Origin: Cytospora piceicola
Taxonomy: Eukaryota > Ascomycota > Sordariomycetes > Diaporthales > Cytosporaceae
Direction: 5' to 3'
Assembly: GCA_023375675.1 (NCBI GenBank)
Contig: JALQBC010000007.1
Span: 496,001-560,000 of the forward strand
Length of the DNA stretch: 64,000 nt
Shown: piece after piece, positions 1 to 10,393 of the stretch
How positions within the stretch are numbered: the first letter of the stretch is position 1
Layout: the number at the start of each line of letters is the position of its first letter
Program-made: the position numbers and the translations under genes
The notes under the pieces: model-generated
Told to the model about the DNA's origin: nothing
What the model saw: the letters and a program-made list of their open reading frames with translations, nothing else
Database searches by the model: none

Positions 1-1577
1 ACATCACTAGTCAAATCAAGTCCCAGCTCAGCCGGATTCATACCATGTGCCAGAGCGTGGTAAGAAGGGTATTTTGCCATCAATGTCAAGAGGCCCTTGA
101 TGCCCCATTTGTCGCCTTCAGACATGCCGGCAAGAGGATCTTGCGCTGCTGAGGATAAAGGCTCCGCGGGTACTTCGCTTCCTTTGGTGCTCGCCTCATC
201 GAGGCCAAGGCTAACCAGAGGATTGCGCAGTTCTATAGGTTGGCCCGGCGCGTCCGAAAGAGCTGGCTGAGAAGCGGAGCCGTCCTCGCGAAAGGTTGGG
301 TTCTGTCGCACGTCATCCTCCGTGATGGAAGATCGTCCTTCTGAAGGCCGACCTCCTGCACAATGGTCAGTATGCCACAAATTGAACAACTCCAAGTTGA
401 ACACATACCAATGGGAGAGCGTGCCTCAGAGGCACGCGTATTCGCCGTGACAGCATTGAGGAGACCATTGCCAGAGCCCCTGGCCTGTGTTGGCGGCGAC
501 GCGACAGCAGCTTGGGAGCCGAGGTTCAGACCAGTGATCATACTCGCGACGCGCTCCTGGCCAATGTCGCCATTGCCGTTTCTATTCAAAGGTGGGAATT
601 CTTCGCCGCCGCTTGGTTGCGGTTGCTGTGGCTGGCCAATGTTGGCCTGGCTTCCAAATCTGAAAGAGTTCTGACTAGATGAAAGTCGGGATGCAGGAGA
701 AAAGAGGTCGTCTTGTTGAGGTTGCTGGGGGATCGCAGAACCAGGGTTTCTCGGTGCTGGTCCGCCTAGGTTTCTGGCAGCCTGTCCTCCCCACATGGAC
801 TGCTGGTTTGCGCCTGGAATTTGCGCATTGTTGCTTAGCTGTGGGAATTCACTATAAACAGTCAGATTCGGCTCAAGCCTGGATATGCAGTGGTAAGCAT
901 GTGAGGTGAGGAAAACAAGGCGCGTGTGGGCACGTGTGCACAAGCATGAAATGCGAAAGGTTCGACGATACCCTGTGGTGGCGGCCACTTCGAGATCTCC
1001 AGGAGCCAGTCGAGGTTTGACATTGGCCTCGTTTTTCTTCTTGAACTTGTCCTCCTTTGTGTCGCCTCGGGCGACTTGTGACCACGACTTAGGCACTGGC
1101 GCACTGGGCTGTCGCTGCTCTGGTGGAGCTGGCGCCGTCAACCTCGGGACCAACTTTGGCCTCGAGGGCGCTCCAGAGATTGTCATAGTAAAAGCATTGG
1201 AGGCGAAGGTGCCCAGAAAGATAAAATGGCAAGTTGAAAGGAAGCGACGACAGAAAAAGAAGAGACGGGTGAGGTGAACACCTACGAGAGGTCGAGTGGT
1301 GTTGCTGGCGTAGACCCGCTTAAACTTTGGGCGAAAGTTGCACCTCCCCCTAGCTGTCTTGTGGGATTTTGTATGCCACCAGCGCTCATAGGACCGACTC
1401 CTCCAAAAGCCCAGCCAGAGCCGTTGTTTACTGGTATTGCTGCAGACATCAGCACCACTGCAGGACATACTTCACAGGCCTTTGTCCCTTACCCAGCTTT
1501 CCATTCGGCAACCTGTTTGCGCCACCTCTTCCAGAATGTTGCGACTGCTGCTGGCCTCCTCCAAAACCACCAGGCAT
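1..1577 (-). CDS. not2: CCR4-NOT complex subunit NOT2, 3' part beyond left edge
   Basis: NOT2 is the scaffold subunit that pairs with NOT3/5 in the CCR4-NOT deadenylase and transcription complex. Exons read on the minus strand: 1577-1493, 1439-1286, 851-409, 355-1 (continuing off the window). Introns begin GTAAGG, GTAGGT and GTATGT and end CTGCAG, TTATAG and TGCAG. The spliced protein starts MPGGFGGGQQQSQHSGRGG and has the Gly/Gln/Ser/Asn-rich N-terminus of fungal NOT2, with EFPQLSNN and EFPPLNRNG blocks. It ends in the window within a segment containing DKWGIKGLLTLM and LAHGMNPAELGLDL, which normally lies just before the NOT2/3/5 domain. The true start is uncertain: the frame stays open upstream of ATG 1577 (PGTVPQSLRG) to a TAA, so a small first exon probably lies nearer 1.6-1.7 kb. 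Intron 2 (1285-852) is unusually long and open; see findings. Family assignment is confident, exon 1 is not. Confidence 0.85.
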
Positions 1578-1639
1578 ACCCCTTAGGGACTGAGGAACCG
1601 TTCCTGGCCCAGACAACCTTTGTTAGCTAACCTGTTTGG

Positions 1640-2614
1640 CCTTCCATGCATAGAGCGAACACCGGGCAGCGCAATGTGTGCACATGCAGTTTCGCACACA
1701 AGTGTACAGGCATTCCCAGAGCTCTACCGCTAGAGATAGCACCATCAAGGGGAAGAACAACAAGAAGGGCCTTCATGTTGCAGGATATCATTGTAAAGGC
1801 AGCATGCAGCTAAGGGAGCTGTATCGAGGGACACATGTTGCGCAACAATTGACATCCCATCCGGCATCTTCAAAGGTGTCAAGCAATATTATCCCAGTCG
1901 CACTGATATCCTTCATTCAATGCCAGGTTTGCAATTCGTGGGACATGGGGATGAAAGGGCCGGGATCGAATGCGAAGGAGGGCAGCTCTTTGCCATCGTA
2001 CCTGTTCTATTCATCGTGCTGGCCTTCTCTCTGTAATTCTGCTACCAAGGGCTGGTACGGATCTAAGGTTCGAGTGTGTTCGAAGTAGGTTCGGATCGTG
2101 CGATATAGTCTCGGGTGGTGGGCTAAATCTTGTCGTGAATGGGGTGGGGTGTTGGTATGTCCTGGAGACAGATGCTGCAGTTCGGATCTCCCTTTCAAAC
2201 GAGGCTCAAATGCAACTCTAGCTAGCAAAGAAGTTCCCGCCTCACAGCATGCAGTGACGCACGGACACAACCCCCACCAAAATAGATGGGGGCACGGGGA
2301 GCATGGACCTCATGGTGACACTAAGACGAATTCGGGTCAAGCGCCACGGCTGTACGGATACCCTCCAGGGCTGTTTGGGGCCGCAATCCACTCCTGTCAT
2401 TTTCATCTTACTCCTAGTCACTCTGTCACTCTGTCACTCTCGTCACTCGTCACTTGTCACTTACTTCATTTCATTTTACATCATGTCCAGGTGCTTGAAA
2501 TTTTGAATATGAACCACGCGAGCACACTTGCATACAAGGAAGGAGAGAACACCTCGAAACACCTTGACGAGCACAAGCACGAGCACGAGCAGGAACATCA
2601 GATATTACTCTCAG
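1640..2614. other. intergenic, between NOT2 5' end and ZNG1 3' end
   Basis: This stretch holds the promoter and leader of NOT2 and the 3' flank of the ZNG1 gene. Several overlapping open frames are present, but none resembles a protein family. A short imperfect tandem repeat of TCACTCTG/TCACTCG type lies at about 2417-2465. Confidence 0.6.
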
Positions 2615-4057
2615 CTACTTGATGGCTTCTAAGAGACTCCGTTCAAAGTCGAAATCGTTGAGATGGCGGCCAATCAAAACGATCTTTCCTGTTTGGCTCG
2701 CGTCCTCTTCCTCCGCTGACGCCGGAGCATCGAATATCTCAAAAAGCTCCCTTACGCCCTGTATTATCTTGACATCACCGTTTTCCACCGCCAGGCGTCC
2801 CTTGAGACGATGTACCTCAAAGGGCGCTTTGTGATCATTGGTATCATTTGGCAGTTCGTTCTCCCAAAGCACCGACCGCAGCCACTTGTCAACCTTAGCC
2901 ACCTGGTCTGCCTTGATTAACGGTAACGGCACGGAGATGGTTGATATCGTCTTCTGGACATCAGTGATTGATCTTCAAATATGGGGGGGGGGGGGTCCTA
3001 GAGGTTGGGCGGCGACTCACCGCATCGAGGTGGCTGTGTCCCTTCGTGTTGTCAAGCTCGACCACACTGTCGTATGCATGGAGATCCAGCAGGTATCCCT
3101 CAAGACTGGGTACGTTGCTTTCCTTGGTGAGATGAATCTTCGCAAGTCCGTTGATGGACCTGATTCTCTCTTGGACAGCATTCAGCTCTTGCTCGCTTAC
3201 GAGGTCAGTCTTGTTGATTACAATGACGTCGGCGTGGGAAATTTGGACGTGGGCGGTCGTCATGATAGGGCCATGATGGTCGTGCCCGTCGTGCCCATCA
3301 ACCTTGCCGGCGGGGTCGTCGAGGCTCTTGAGGATATTCTTCGCGTCCACAAGCGTAACGATACCATCAAGGTAGATGGTGCTGGCGAGCCCTTCATCCA
3401 CCCAGAAAATGGGTGCCAGGTTGCCCGGATCTGCCAGGCCTGTGGTCTCCAGCAAGATGTAGTCAAACTTTCCCTTCTTGGCCATCAAGCTCTCGATGGC
3501 ATTGACTCCAGTATCTCTGTCTAGTTGTCAGATCGGAGTATGTCAGGGATAGAGCTGAGACTGCACCGGATTGGCGTACTTCACTGAACAGCAGATACAT
3601 CCATTGCCAACGTCGAGCCACTCCTCCACAGCCTCGCCGCCTTTGTTGACGGTAAGTGACTTCTCAATGTCCAGAGCTAGACGGTAGACTGTTAGACACG
3701 AAGTTGATCGAAAGGCAAAGTGTACCCACAATCTCCAAATTCTGTATCATCCGTTAGTTTTCATGTATGAAGTACCACACTAGGCCATCGCAAATGAGAC
3801 AAACCATTCATTATGACGGCGATTTTCTTGCCATGTTGTGCTGTCAAGATATAGTTCAACAGTGTTGTCTTGCCAGCACCCAAATAACCTATGAGGTTGA
3901 AAACCGAAAGTTAGTCATTGCCTCGAGCTTCTCGAAAACCATGTCCATAAACCTCACCAGTGACTATCGTTATAGGAACCTTGACAGTTGCCTCTTCTTC
4001 CTCCAGGACATCTCCTGCCTCCACCAGCTCGGGAGGGCCATCTTCGTTAAGATCCAT
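2615..4057 (-). CDS. zng1: ZNG1-type COG0523 (CobW) zinc-transfer GTPase
   Basis: This is a SIMIBI-class GTPase of the COG0523/CobW family. Eukaryotic ZNG1 members hand zinc to methionine aminopeptidase 1 in the cytosol. Six exons on the minus strand: 4057-3958, 3888-3805, 3741-3730 (12 nt), 3676-3580, 3516-3021, 2953-2615. They total 1128 nt and give 375 residues in one frame. Visible motifs are the Walker [10 protein letters not shown] (about 34-42), the GCICCSVK metal site with CxCC (about 90-97), ETTGLADP switch/Walker B, an HDGHDHH metal-like stretch (about 171-178), INKTDL guanine specificity (about 197-202) and a C-terminal CobW_C domain (about 262-375) ending in [18 protein letters not shown]. 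The length is normal for the family. The gene shares a divergent 0.8 kb upstream region with MOB3. The micro-exon and the N-terminal docking motif are discussed in findings. Confidence 0.93.
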
Positions 4058-4863
4058 TTTGTACGAGCTTTGCTGCAAAAAGTAACGTAACTTCAACTGA
4101 ATTGAGATGATGTTACTTCGCAGGATGACCTTTTGAACTTGGTCGCCAAAAAAAAGTGTATCCACGACTTGTAATAAAGAATCCTCTGAGCGCGCCCTTT
4201 TGTTGATCAATTTGCTGCAAAATCGCACTGGCACTTGTCAATGACGACTAATTTGCTGACTACCTAGGTACTGTGGTACAGTGGTTCGGCCATGCCCGGC
4301 CATGCCCGGCCTTTAAACCCCACTATACCCGTATTCCGTACAGGCAGCGCAGGCAAGCTCGCAGGCACCGCGATGGCTACGTTTATCGATAAGGCTGGAC
4401 ACATGCACACATGCAGGGGAAGCGCTTAGCTAAGCGAGTCAGGGTTCAAGCTTCAACTCTCAAGGCATATCGAGATCCACTTTCGCGCTGTGAGCTCGAT
4501 GTCCTTGGTTGTCAACTTGGACAACCTGAAACCCCGAAGCCTCGCGCCAACACAACCCAACTCACCGAACCTCTACATATGGCCCTTCAAGATCGCATCG
4601 GCAACCGCGTTTCATTTTGGCCTACAAGATATCTTACTTTCCTTAACGAACAGTGTGAGCCTTCTAATTTGCAGCCTTTCCACCGACACCTCTCCACTGG
4701 ATCGTCATTCAATCGGTCACCTTCTACCCGAAGTCTCCCAGCCGCTTCTCGACGACCCCCCACCGTCGACCGTGTTCCCGCTTGTTTCTGAGCCCTTTCC
4801 TTCGGGGTAACCCGTTAGCAACCACCCATTCGACATCTACCCGACCGGGCGTCTATCGTCAAA
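4058..4863. promoter_or_regulatory. divergent promoter region of ZNG1 and MOB3
   Basis: This is the shared upstream region between two head-to-head genes. It contains a TACCTAGGTA palindrome at 4261-4270 and, at about 4286-4311, a direct repeat of CGGCCATGCC that is itself partly palindromic. A CT-rich leader precedes the MOB3 start. Open frames here look like leader sequence, not genes. Confidence 0.5.
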
Positions 4864-6564
4864 ATGGCTGCTATGTCCCCCCGTCTACCGAGCCCTCCTC
4901 CACCCGCCGAGATTCAGATCGGACCCAAGTCTCCAGGGTTAGGCTCAAGCGAAGAAGATCAAGAATCACAGCAAATGGAACAGACGATGCTCAACGCGAA
5001 TGCGAAACGGCGGATACATCCTGGAACCAAGAGTGCGGACATGGCTGCTGGTCCTCCACTGGTGCCTTTGAACGAGGTTGGTCCCCCGGGTGGCTGTCAT
5101 CTTCGTCGCGTTGAAACTCTTCCTTGGACAAGTGCGCTAACTGTCTCTGGTTTCCGGTAGCTCGATTCAGCGTTCCAGCTCCAGGAGCACCTGGCTGCCC
5201 TGCATTACTACCACACAGTCAACAACACACAGCCCATCACTCGAGAGACCGCAGCGCTGCTAGCGACACCACCCCCGTCAGTTGATAAGACGCTGTGGCT
5301 GTACGAACTCTGTCGGTTCCTCGTAGGACAGTGCAACAGTCTGATCGTTGGTTTCCTCTTCGATACCCCGCCCTGCAGCTTCAACACGTGCCCAGAGATG
5401 CGCGCCTCAGAGTGGCAGTTCCTGTGTGCGGTCCATGAGCAGCCAAAGTCATGCTGTGCAATAGACTACTGCTGCCATACCCTCGACTGGGCTGCCAACA
5501 TTGTGACGAATCCCAAGATATTCCCCTCGCGGTTTGTGGCAATGTCCAGTAACGAGGGGCCGGGTCACGACAAGAACACCGCGGTCAAGAACCTTGTCAA
5601 CGTATTCCGACGCCTCCATCGCATATTTGCACACGCATGGTTCCAGCATAGGGGCGTGTTCTGGTCCGTAGAGGGCCAGACGGGTCTGTATGTGTTCTTC
5701 AAGACGGTTTGCGACATATTCGACACGTTGCCGGCCGAAAACTACAAGCTACCCCCAGAGGCAGAAGGGTTGGAGAGCGCCGCAGCTGCAGGCGAGAGTA
5801 TGGAGCGGGGACCCAAGAGAGACCAAGGCCAAATACAGACCCCTATCATCCAACAACGCTCTGATGACGACAATTTCCTGCTTGCAGGGAGGACCAATAC
5901 GCGACGCCACATAAGAAGTAGCCCGTCGACGGGGAGTGCTGTAACGACAGTATTGGAGGCAGACGAGGACATTGGTGCAGATGTTACGGGCAGGCTCAAG
6001 GAGATGCGCGTCTCAGCGCCTGAGACTGTAGAGGAGGAGCTGGAGATGGCCGATGTACCTGTCATAGTTGAACATGGCATGGTGGAAGAGCAGAAGCCGG
6101 AGACTATTATTGAAGACGCCTCAGCGACGCAACCAGATGAAAATTCCGAAGGGGAACAGAGCGTATCCGAAGCTGTCCCAGAGAGCCAAGAGGATACAGA
6201 TTCCGCGACCAACGAAGAGGAGTCTAGTGAGCCTAGTGAACCCGTGACGGCCATAATCTCAAAGGAAGAGAGTCAGGACGACGCATCGAAGGAGGAGGAG
6301 GCAGAGGCCGAGCCGGCAGAGGATACAGAGCCGCCCAAGACTGAAACAGAACCGGAAAAGGCTGACCTTACCGAGGAGGCCGAGGAGAAGGAAGAGGAAA
6401 ACCCTTCAGTGACAACTGTGGAAGCGGTCCCCGAGCCATCAACGGAGGAGGAAAAGGGGGCCGAGGAGGAAAAGGAAGAGCCCAAAGACGAGAAGGACTC
6501 TGAAGGTGACAAGGAACCCAAGGACGATAAGGAGTCCAAAGAGCCACAGACCGAGGAGACATAG
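4864..6564 (+). CDS. mob3: MOB3/phocein-family STRIPAK subunit with acidic tail
   Basis: Phocein (MOB4 in animals, MOB3 in Neurospora and Sordaria) is a core subunit of the STRIPAK phosphatase-kinase complex, which in filamentous ascomycetes is needed for cell fusion and fruiting-body development. Two exons, 4864-5076 and 5161-6564 (intron GTTGGT...GGTAG), encode 538 residues. The Mob domain spans about 72-270. Its zinc ligands are visible as CPEM and the downstream IFAHAWFQHR histidines, and the segment ASEWQFLCAVHEQPK...AIDY...HTLD follows the phocein pattern rather than that of MOB1. Residues about 340-538 are an extremely Glu/Asp/Ser/Pro-rich tail with repeated EE, KDEKD and EPK runs, as in other filamentous-fungal MOB3 proteins, probably disordered. 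The Mob domain carries an insert after IFPSRFVAMS compared with animal phocein. Confidence 0.93.
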
Positions 6565-8424
6565 CGTGTATCCCTCGAATGCTTCGACTTGGAAAAAGAG
6601 GACTCAGCAGCATGCGAGCATGCAGGAGCCTAATGCTCATTGCTAATCCGCCGGAGGAAAGTGATTCCCCACGGCAGATTCGCCTGTGACGGAGCCTCCT
6701 CGTGGACTGATGAGATACAATGCATCACTCCTGGGGTCTAATGCCGACTGAACATTTTGACATGTTTCGGCGCGACGCATGATGGGGTGCAGTACATCGG
6801 CATCGAGTGCACCACAGCATGTATAATACGATTTGAGGAGTTGATCGATGCCCAGATACGAGCATTTCGGGATGGGTTGGGATGGTTCCCGGGCAAGGGT
6901 GGTCTATTTGTGCTGTGCACAAAAGCATGGAAGGTTGATTAGCTCGTCTGCACTCGGCAGTGGTACAACTGCAATTAATGTAATAATCCAGTCCACTTAT
7001 TTGGCGAAGGGGACGCACCACTAGCATACAGAGGAGCTGTACCGGACGGCGTTGTTGGACGATGCGCCATGCCGCGCAAGCCACCCACCAGTTCCGCCAT
7101 CGTACCACCCAGTCCACCCCTACCAGCATCCCCGTCATGGAAGAAAGCAAGGCTTCTGGAACGGGGTTTAGCTTCAACTCCCACAGTCTCTTGCCGGCCG
7201 GCAAACGGACATCCCAAAGGATTGGCAGCTAGGAGGGAAGAGGACCAACCGAGCAGATCCGTGAAAGCCCATTGGGTGCCCTTGGATCCGACAGTCTGGA
7301 TCCGGGGCCTGGGATGGGAGATCGGATCGGGACTGTTTCAGAGTCTATGCGGCGCATCTACATACATATCGAGGTGCATATCGAAAGTCATGAAGGCCTC
7401 ATATGATTTGAGACGGAATGGACAGTACCACTCAGACAAAGGGCATTTTTGCTGACTAAAGCGACTACACAGTGACCAAGTACGACCCGACTGGGCGATG
7501 AATGAACGACAAGAGGAAGAAGAAGAAGCACTAGTCGTGTGCGAAGTCAACCGAACTGACTTGGGGTTTTTTTTTCCCTTCCCCTTAGCCTCTCACGCTA
7601 CATAACGGTCACCGGTTCAGCCGTCTTGTTAGTTCCAATCCCAGAATATCTAGCACAATGCAACCGAACTGCTAGGCGACCGACCATCCACAAGTATTCG
7701 CCTTCATCTTCTGGTCTACCTGCGGGGTTAATCATGCTGTCGTCATATCGTGTACTCTTTTCTGTATTACGATACACTACAACACAGTACTGATACATAT
7801 CTACCTAGGTGTATACTATTTAGTATATACAGGGTGACTGGACAGTCATCATCAGTCATCAGTCAGTGCTGTTGGGCCGCTCGTTTTGTGTGTCATGATC
7901 GGTCCTCTTGGCCGACTTAGGAGAACCACAAATCCTTCCATGTACCGGTACTAGATTCAAGACTGACTACATGCACCGATAGCCGATTGGGTCAACCTTA
8001 ATCATCTGCCAACTAGACTTGCTGCTGGACTACTGTCGGCTTGCTGGCCAGACGCATTACATCTATATACTGTACAGCCTGTACGAGACTTGTCAGATTT
8101 CTCCATCATCAACTTTGCCTTCCATTGGCTTCACCCAGTCCCCCGTGCGGGTGACCAGTCTTCCAAGAGCCAGCAGCGTCAGGCATTATTGGCTCGCATA
8201 ACTCGACATCTGGTCCACGGGGCCCGTCTTTCCGCATAGCATCTACTCTTTTTCGAAGCCCAAAACCTCGACACTGTTTGGGTTGTTGTCGCTGGCTTGA
8301 CTATACAAAAGTGTTGAGAGGGGGCAAAGAGAAGAGCTGAAACCCAAACACCCTTCGCCCTTCCTGGGCACAATTTCATTTCTTTCAACCTGTTGTCCAA
8401 CTGGCTTTCTCAAAACCCGTCATA
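6565..8424. other. intergenic, MOB3 3' flank and permease promoter
   Basis: About 1.9 kb without a supportable gene. Open frames up to 159 codons are Cys/Arg/Trp-rich and resemble no family. There is a TACCTAGGTG at 7802-7811, and T/A-rich promoter-like sequence with ATCTATATACTG near 8060 upstream of the permease. A CT-rich leader lies immediately before ATG 8425. Confidence 0.55.
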
Positions 8425-10078
8425 ATGGCTTCTACCATGATGAGTACTGGCCAGAAAGAAGACGTCGTCGATGTCGAGAAGCATGACCCAGTCGAGCAGC
8501 CCGGCCAATACCAACGCCATGGCAGGCTGGTTTCCCTGCTCAAGGTTGATGACGGCGAGGTATACGGAGATCACTCGGAGAAGAACCCAAAATGGTACCA
8601 GAGGATAATCGACTTTGGCATCGAGGAGAACGGCATCAAGCCGGTGCCCCTCGAGAAGAGGACGGATAAGCGATATTACAGTCTCTTCACTGTCATATTC
8701 ACAGCCTTGATGTGTTTACTCCCGTGAGTCATCCCATAACTCATAATAACCGTGATATGCCTAATATCAGAGATTGAATGAGTGCCCTTCTCACTGACCA
8801 CTCGCCACCAGACTACCCACCGGCATGCTGGCGACGCTGTCCTTCGGGATGAACCTCCGCGACTCGGCCCTGGTCATCCTCTTCTTCTCCATCCTGACCG
8901 TCATCCCGTCCGCCTTCATGGGCATCGGCGGCACGCAGACGGGCATGCGGCAGCTGATCCAGGCGCGGTACTCGTTCGGCCTCTACCTCTCCACCATCCC
9001 GCTCCTCCTCAACGCCGCGACCGTCACCGGCTTCTCGCTCGTGTCGGCCATCGTCGGCGGCCAGGCCCTCGCCGCCATCAACCCCTCGGGCGTCAGCGTC
9101 GACGTCGGCATCGTCGTCGTCTGCCTCGTCAGCTTCGCCGCCTCCATCATGGGCTACCGCGCCCTCCACCTCTTCAACACCTGGACCTGGATCCCCAACC
9201 TCATCTCCATCGTCATCGCCGTCGGCTGCGGCGGCCGCCACCTCCACCTCCAGGCCGCCGCCCCCTCCGCGACCCCGTCCCAGGTCCTCTCCTACGGCGG
9301 CCTCGTCGCCGGCTACTTCCTCACCTTCGGCGGCACCCTCTCCGACTACAGCATCTACCACGACCCGGGCGCCGCCCGCAAGACCACCTTCTTCGCGAGC
9401 TACTACATGGGCATGTTCGCCTCCTCGGTGCCGCTCCTCATCCTCGGCGCCGCCGTGGGCGGCGCCGTGCCCAACGTCCCCGGCTGGGCCGACGCCTACG
9501 CCCGGCTGGGCATCGGCGGCGTCATGGGCCAGATGCTCGAGCCCGCGGGGGGGTTCGGCAAGTTCGTGCTGGTCTTGCTGGCCCTGAGCGTCATCGGAAA
9601 CATCGCCATCTCCATGTACTCGGTGGCGCTGAACCTGCAGATGCTGGTGCCCTTCTTCGCCCGCGTGCACCGCTTCCTCTTCATCGTCGCCACCTTCGCC
9701 GTCATGATCCCCTGCTCCGTCAAGGCCGCCGCCGCCTGGGAGGAGAGCCTCGAGAACTTCCTCGCCCTCATCGGGTACTGGGCCGGCTGCTTCGACGCCG
9801 TGCTGATCGAGGAGCTGGTCGTGTTCCGGCGCATGGACTACGGCTCGTACGACCACGCCGTCTGGAACGTCGCCGGGGGCCTGCCGACGGGCGTGCCGGC
9901 GCTGCTGGCGAGCGTCATCAGCTTCGGGCTGGTGGTCCCCGGCATGGCGGAGGAGTGGTACACGGGGCCCATCGCGAAGGTCACGGGGGACATCGGCTTC
10001 GAGATGGCGTTTGTGGTGACGGCGCTGGCATATTTCCCACTGCGGTGGTTGGAGATCAGGTGGAGGGGCAAGCTTTGA
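8425..10078 (+). CDS. NCS1 purine/cytosine permease (Fcy2/FcyB-like)
   Basis: This is a plasma-membrane nucleobase:cation symporter-1 of the fungal purine-cytosine branch, importing cytosine and purines with protons. Two exons, 8425-8723 and 8812-10078 (intron GTGAGT...CCAG), encode 521 residues. The cytosolic N-terminus contains GIEENGIKPVPLEKRTDKRY, the usual fungal Fcy signature just before the first membrane segment. About twelve hydrophobic segments follow from residue 88. Recognisable blocks are LPTGMLATLSFGMNLRDS, QARYSFGLY, TLSDYSIYH and LIGYWAGCFDAVLIEELVVFRR. Length is as expected (about 500-530). Exon 2 uses almost only C/G-ending codons while exon 1 is mixed; see findings. Exact substrate cannot be read from the sequence. 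It converges with RIB7. Confidence 0.93.
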
Positions 10079-10393
10079 GGTCAAAATAAAAGATCATCAA
10101 AAAACAAATAAGGCCCGGGGAGGGAGGGGGGACACTGCACGCTGGATATAAGGAGTGCGACGAATCTTGAGGTTTCCGGTTGATTAGATATTTCTATGGA
10201 AATCATTTGTTTCCCGTTCGTTCTTTCGACGAGGCTACTATAAAAACATTACGAGCACTCACGAGCACTCTCCACGAACTAATTACTAGATTTTAAGTCC
10301 ATCCATCATGGGCGTCTCAACACACCACGACACTAGATGCTTTCGTACTTTATTGCCTTTTTTTTTTTCTTTTCTTGTGGGCCCGCCCCTGTA
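10079..10393. other. short convergent spacer
   Basis: This is the 3' flank shared by the permease and RIB7, which converge here. It is A/T-rich, has a G-run near 10118-10132, and a T-rich tract near 10358-10372 that would be the RIB7 3' UTR. No gene is seen. Confidence 0.5.

Noticed and set aside
2098..2622. 174-codon plus-strand open frame with His-rich end
   Set aside because: Overlaps the ZNG1 stop region, covers a simple repeat and has no protein-like features.
4864..6564. MOB1 (mitotic exit) identity for the Mob gene
   Set aside because: Residue pattern CPEM...AIDY...HTLD and the long acidic tail fit phocein/MOB3, not MOB1.
8782..10089. 435-codon plus-strand and 423-codon minus-strand open frames over the permease
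   Set aside because: Both are Arg/His/Pro- or Asp/Glu/Gly-rich shadows caused by the very high GC3 of permease exon 2; the permease frame has all family motifs.
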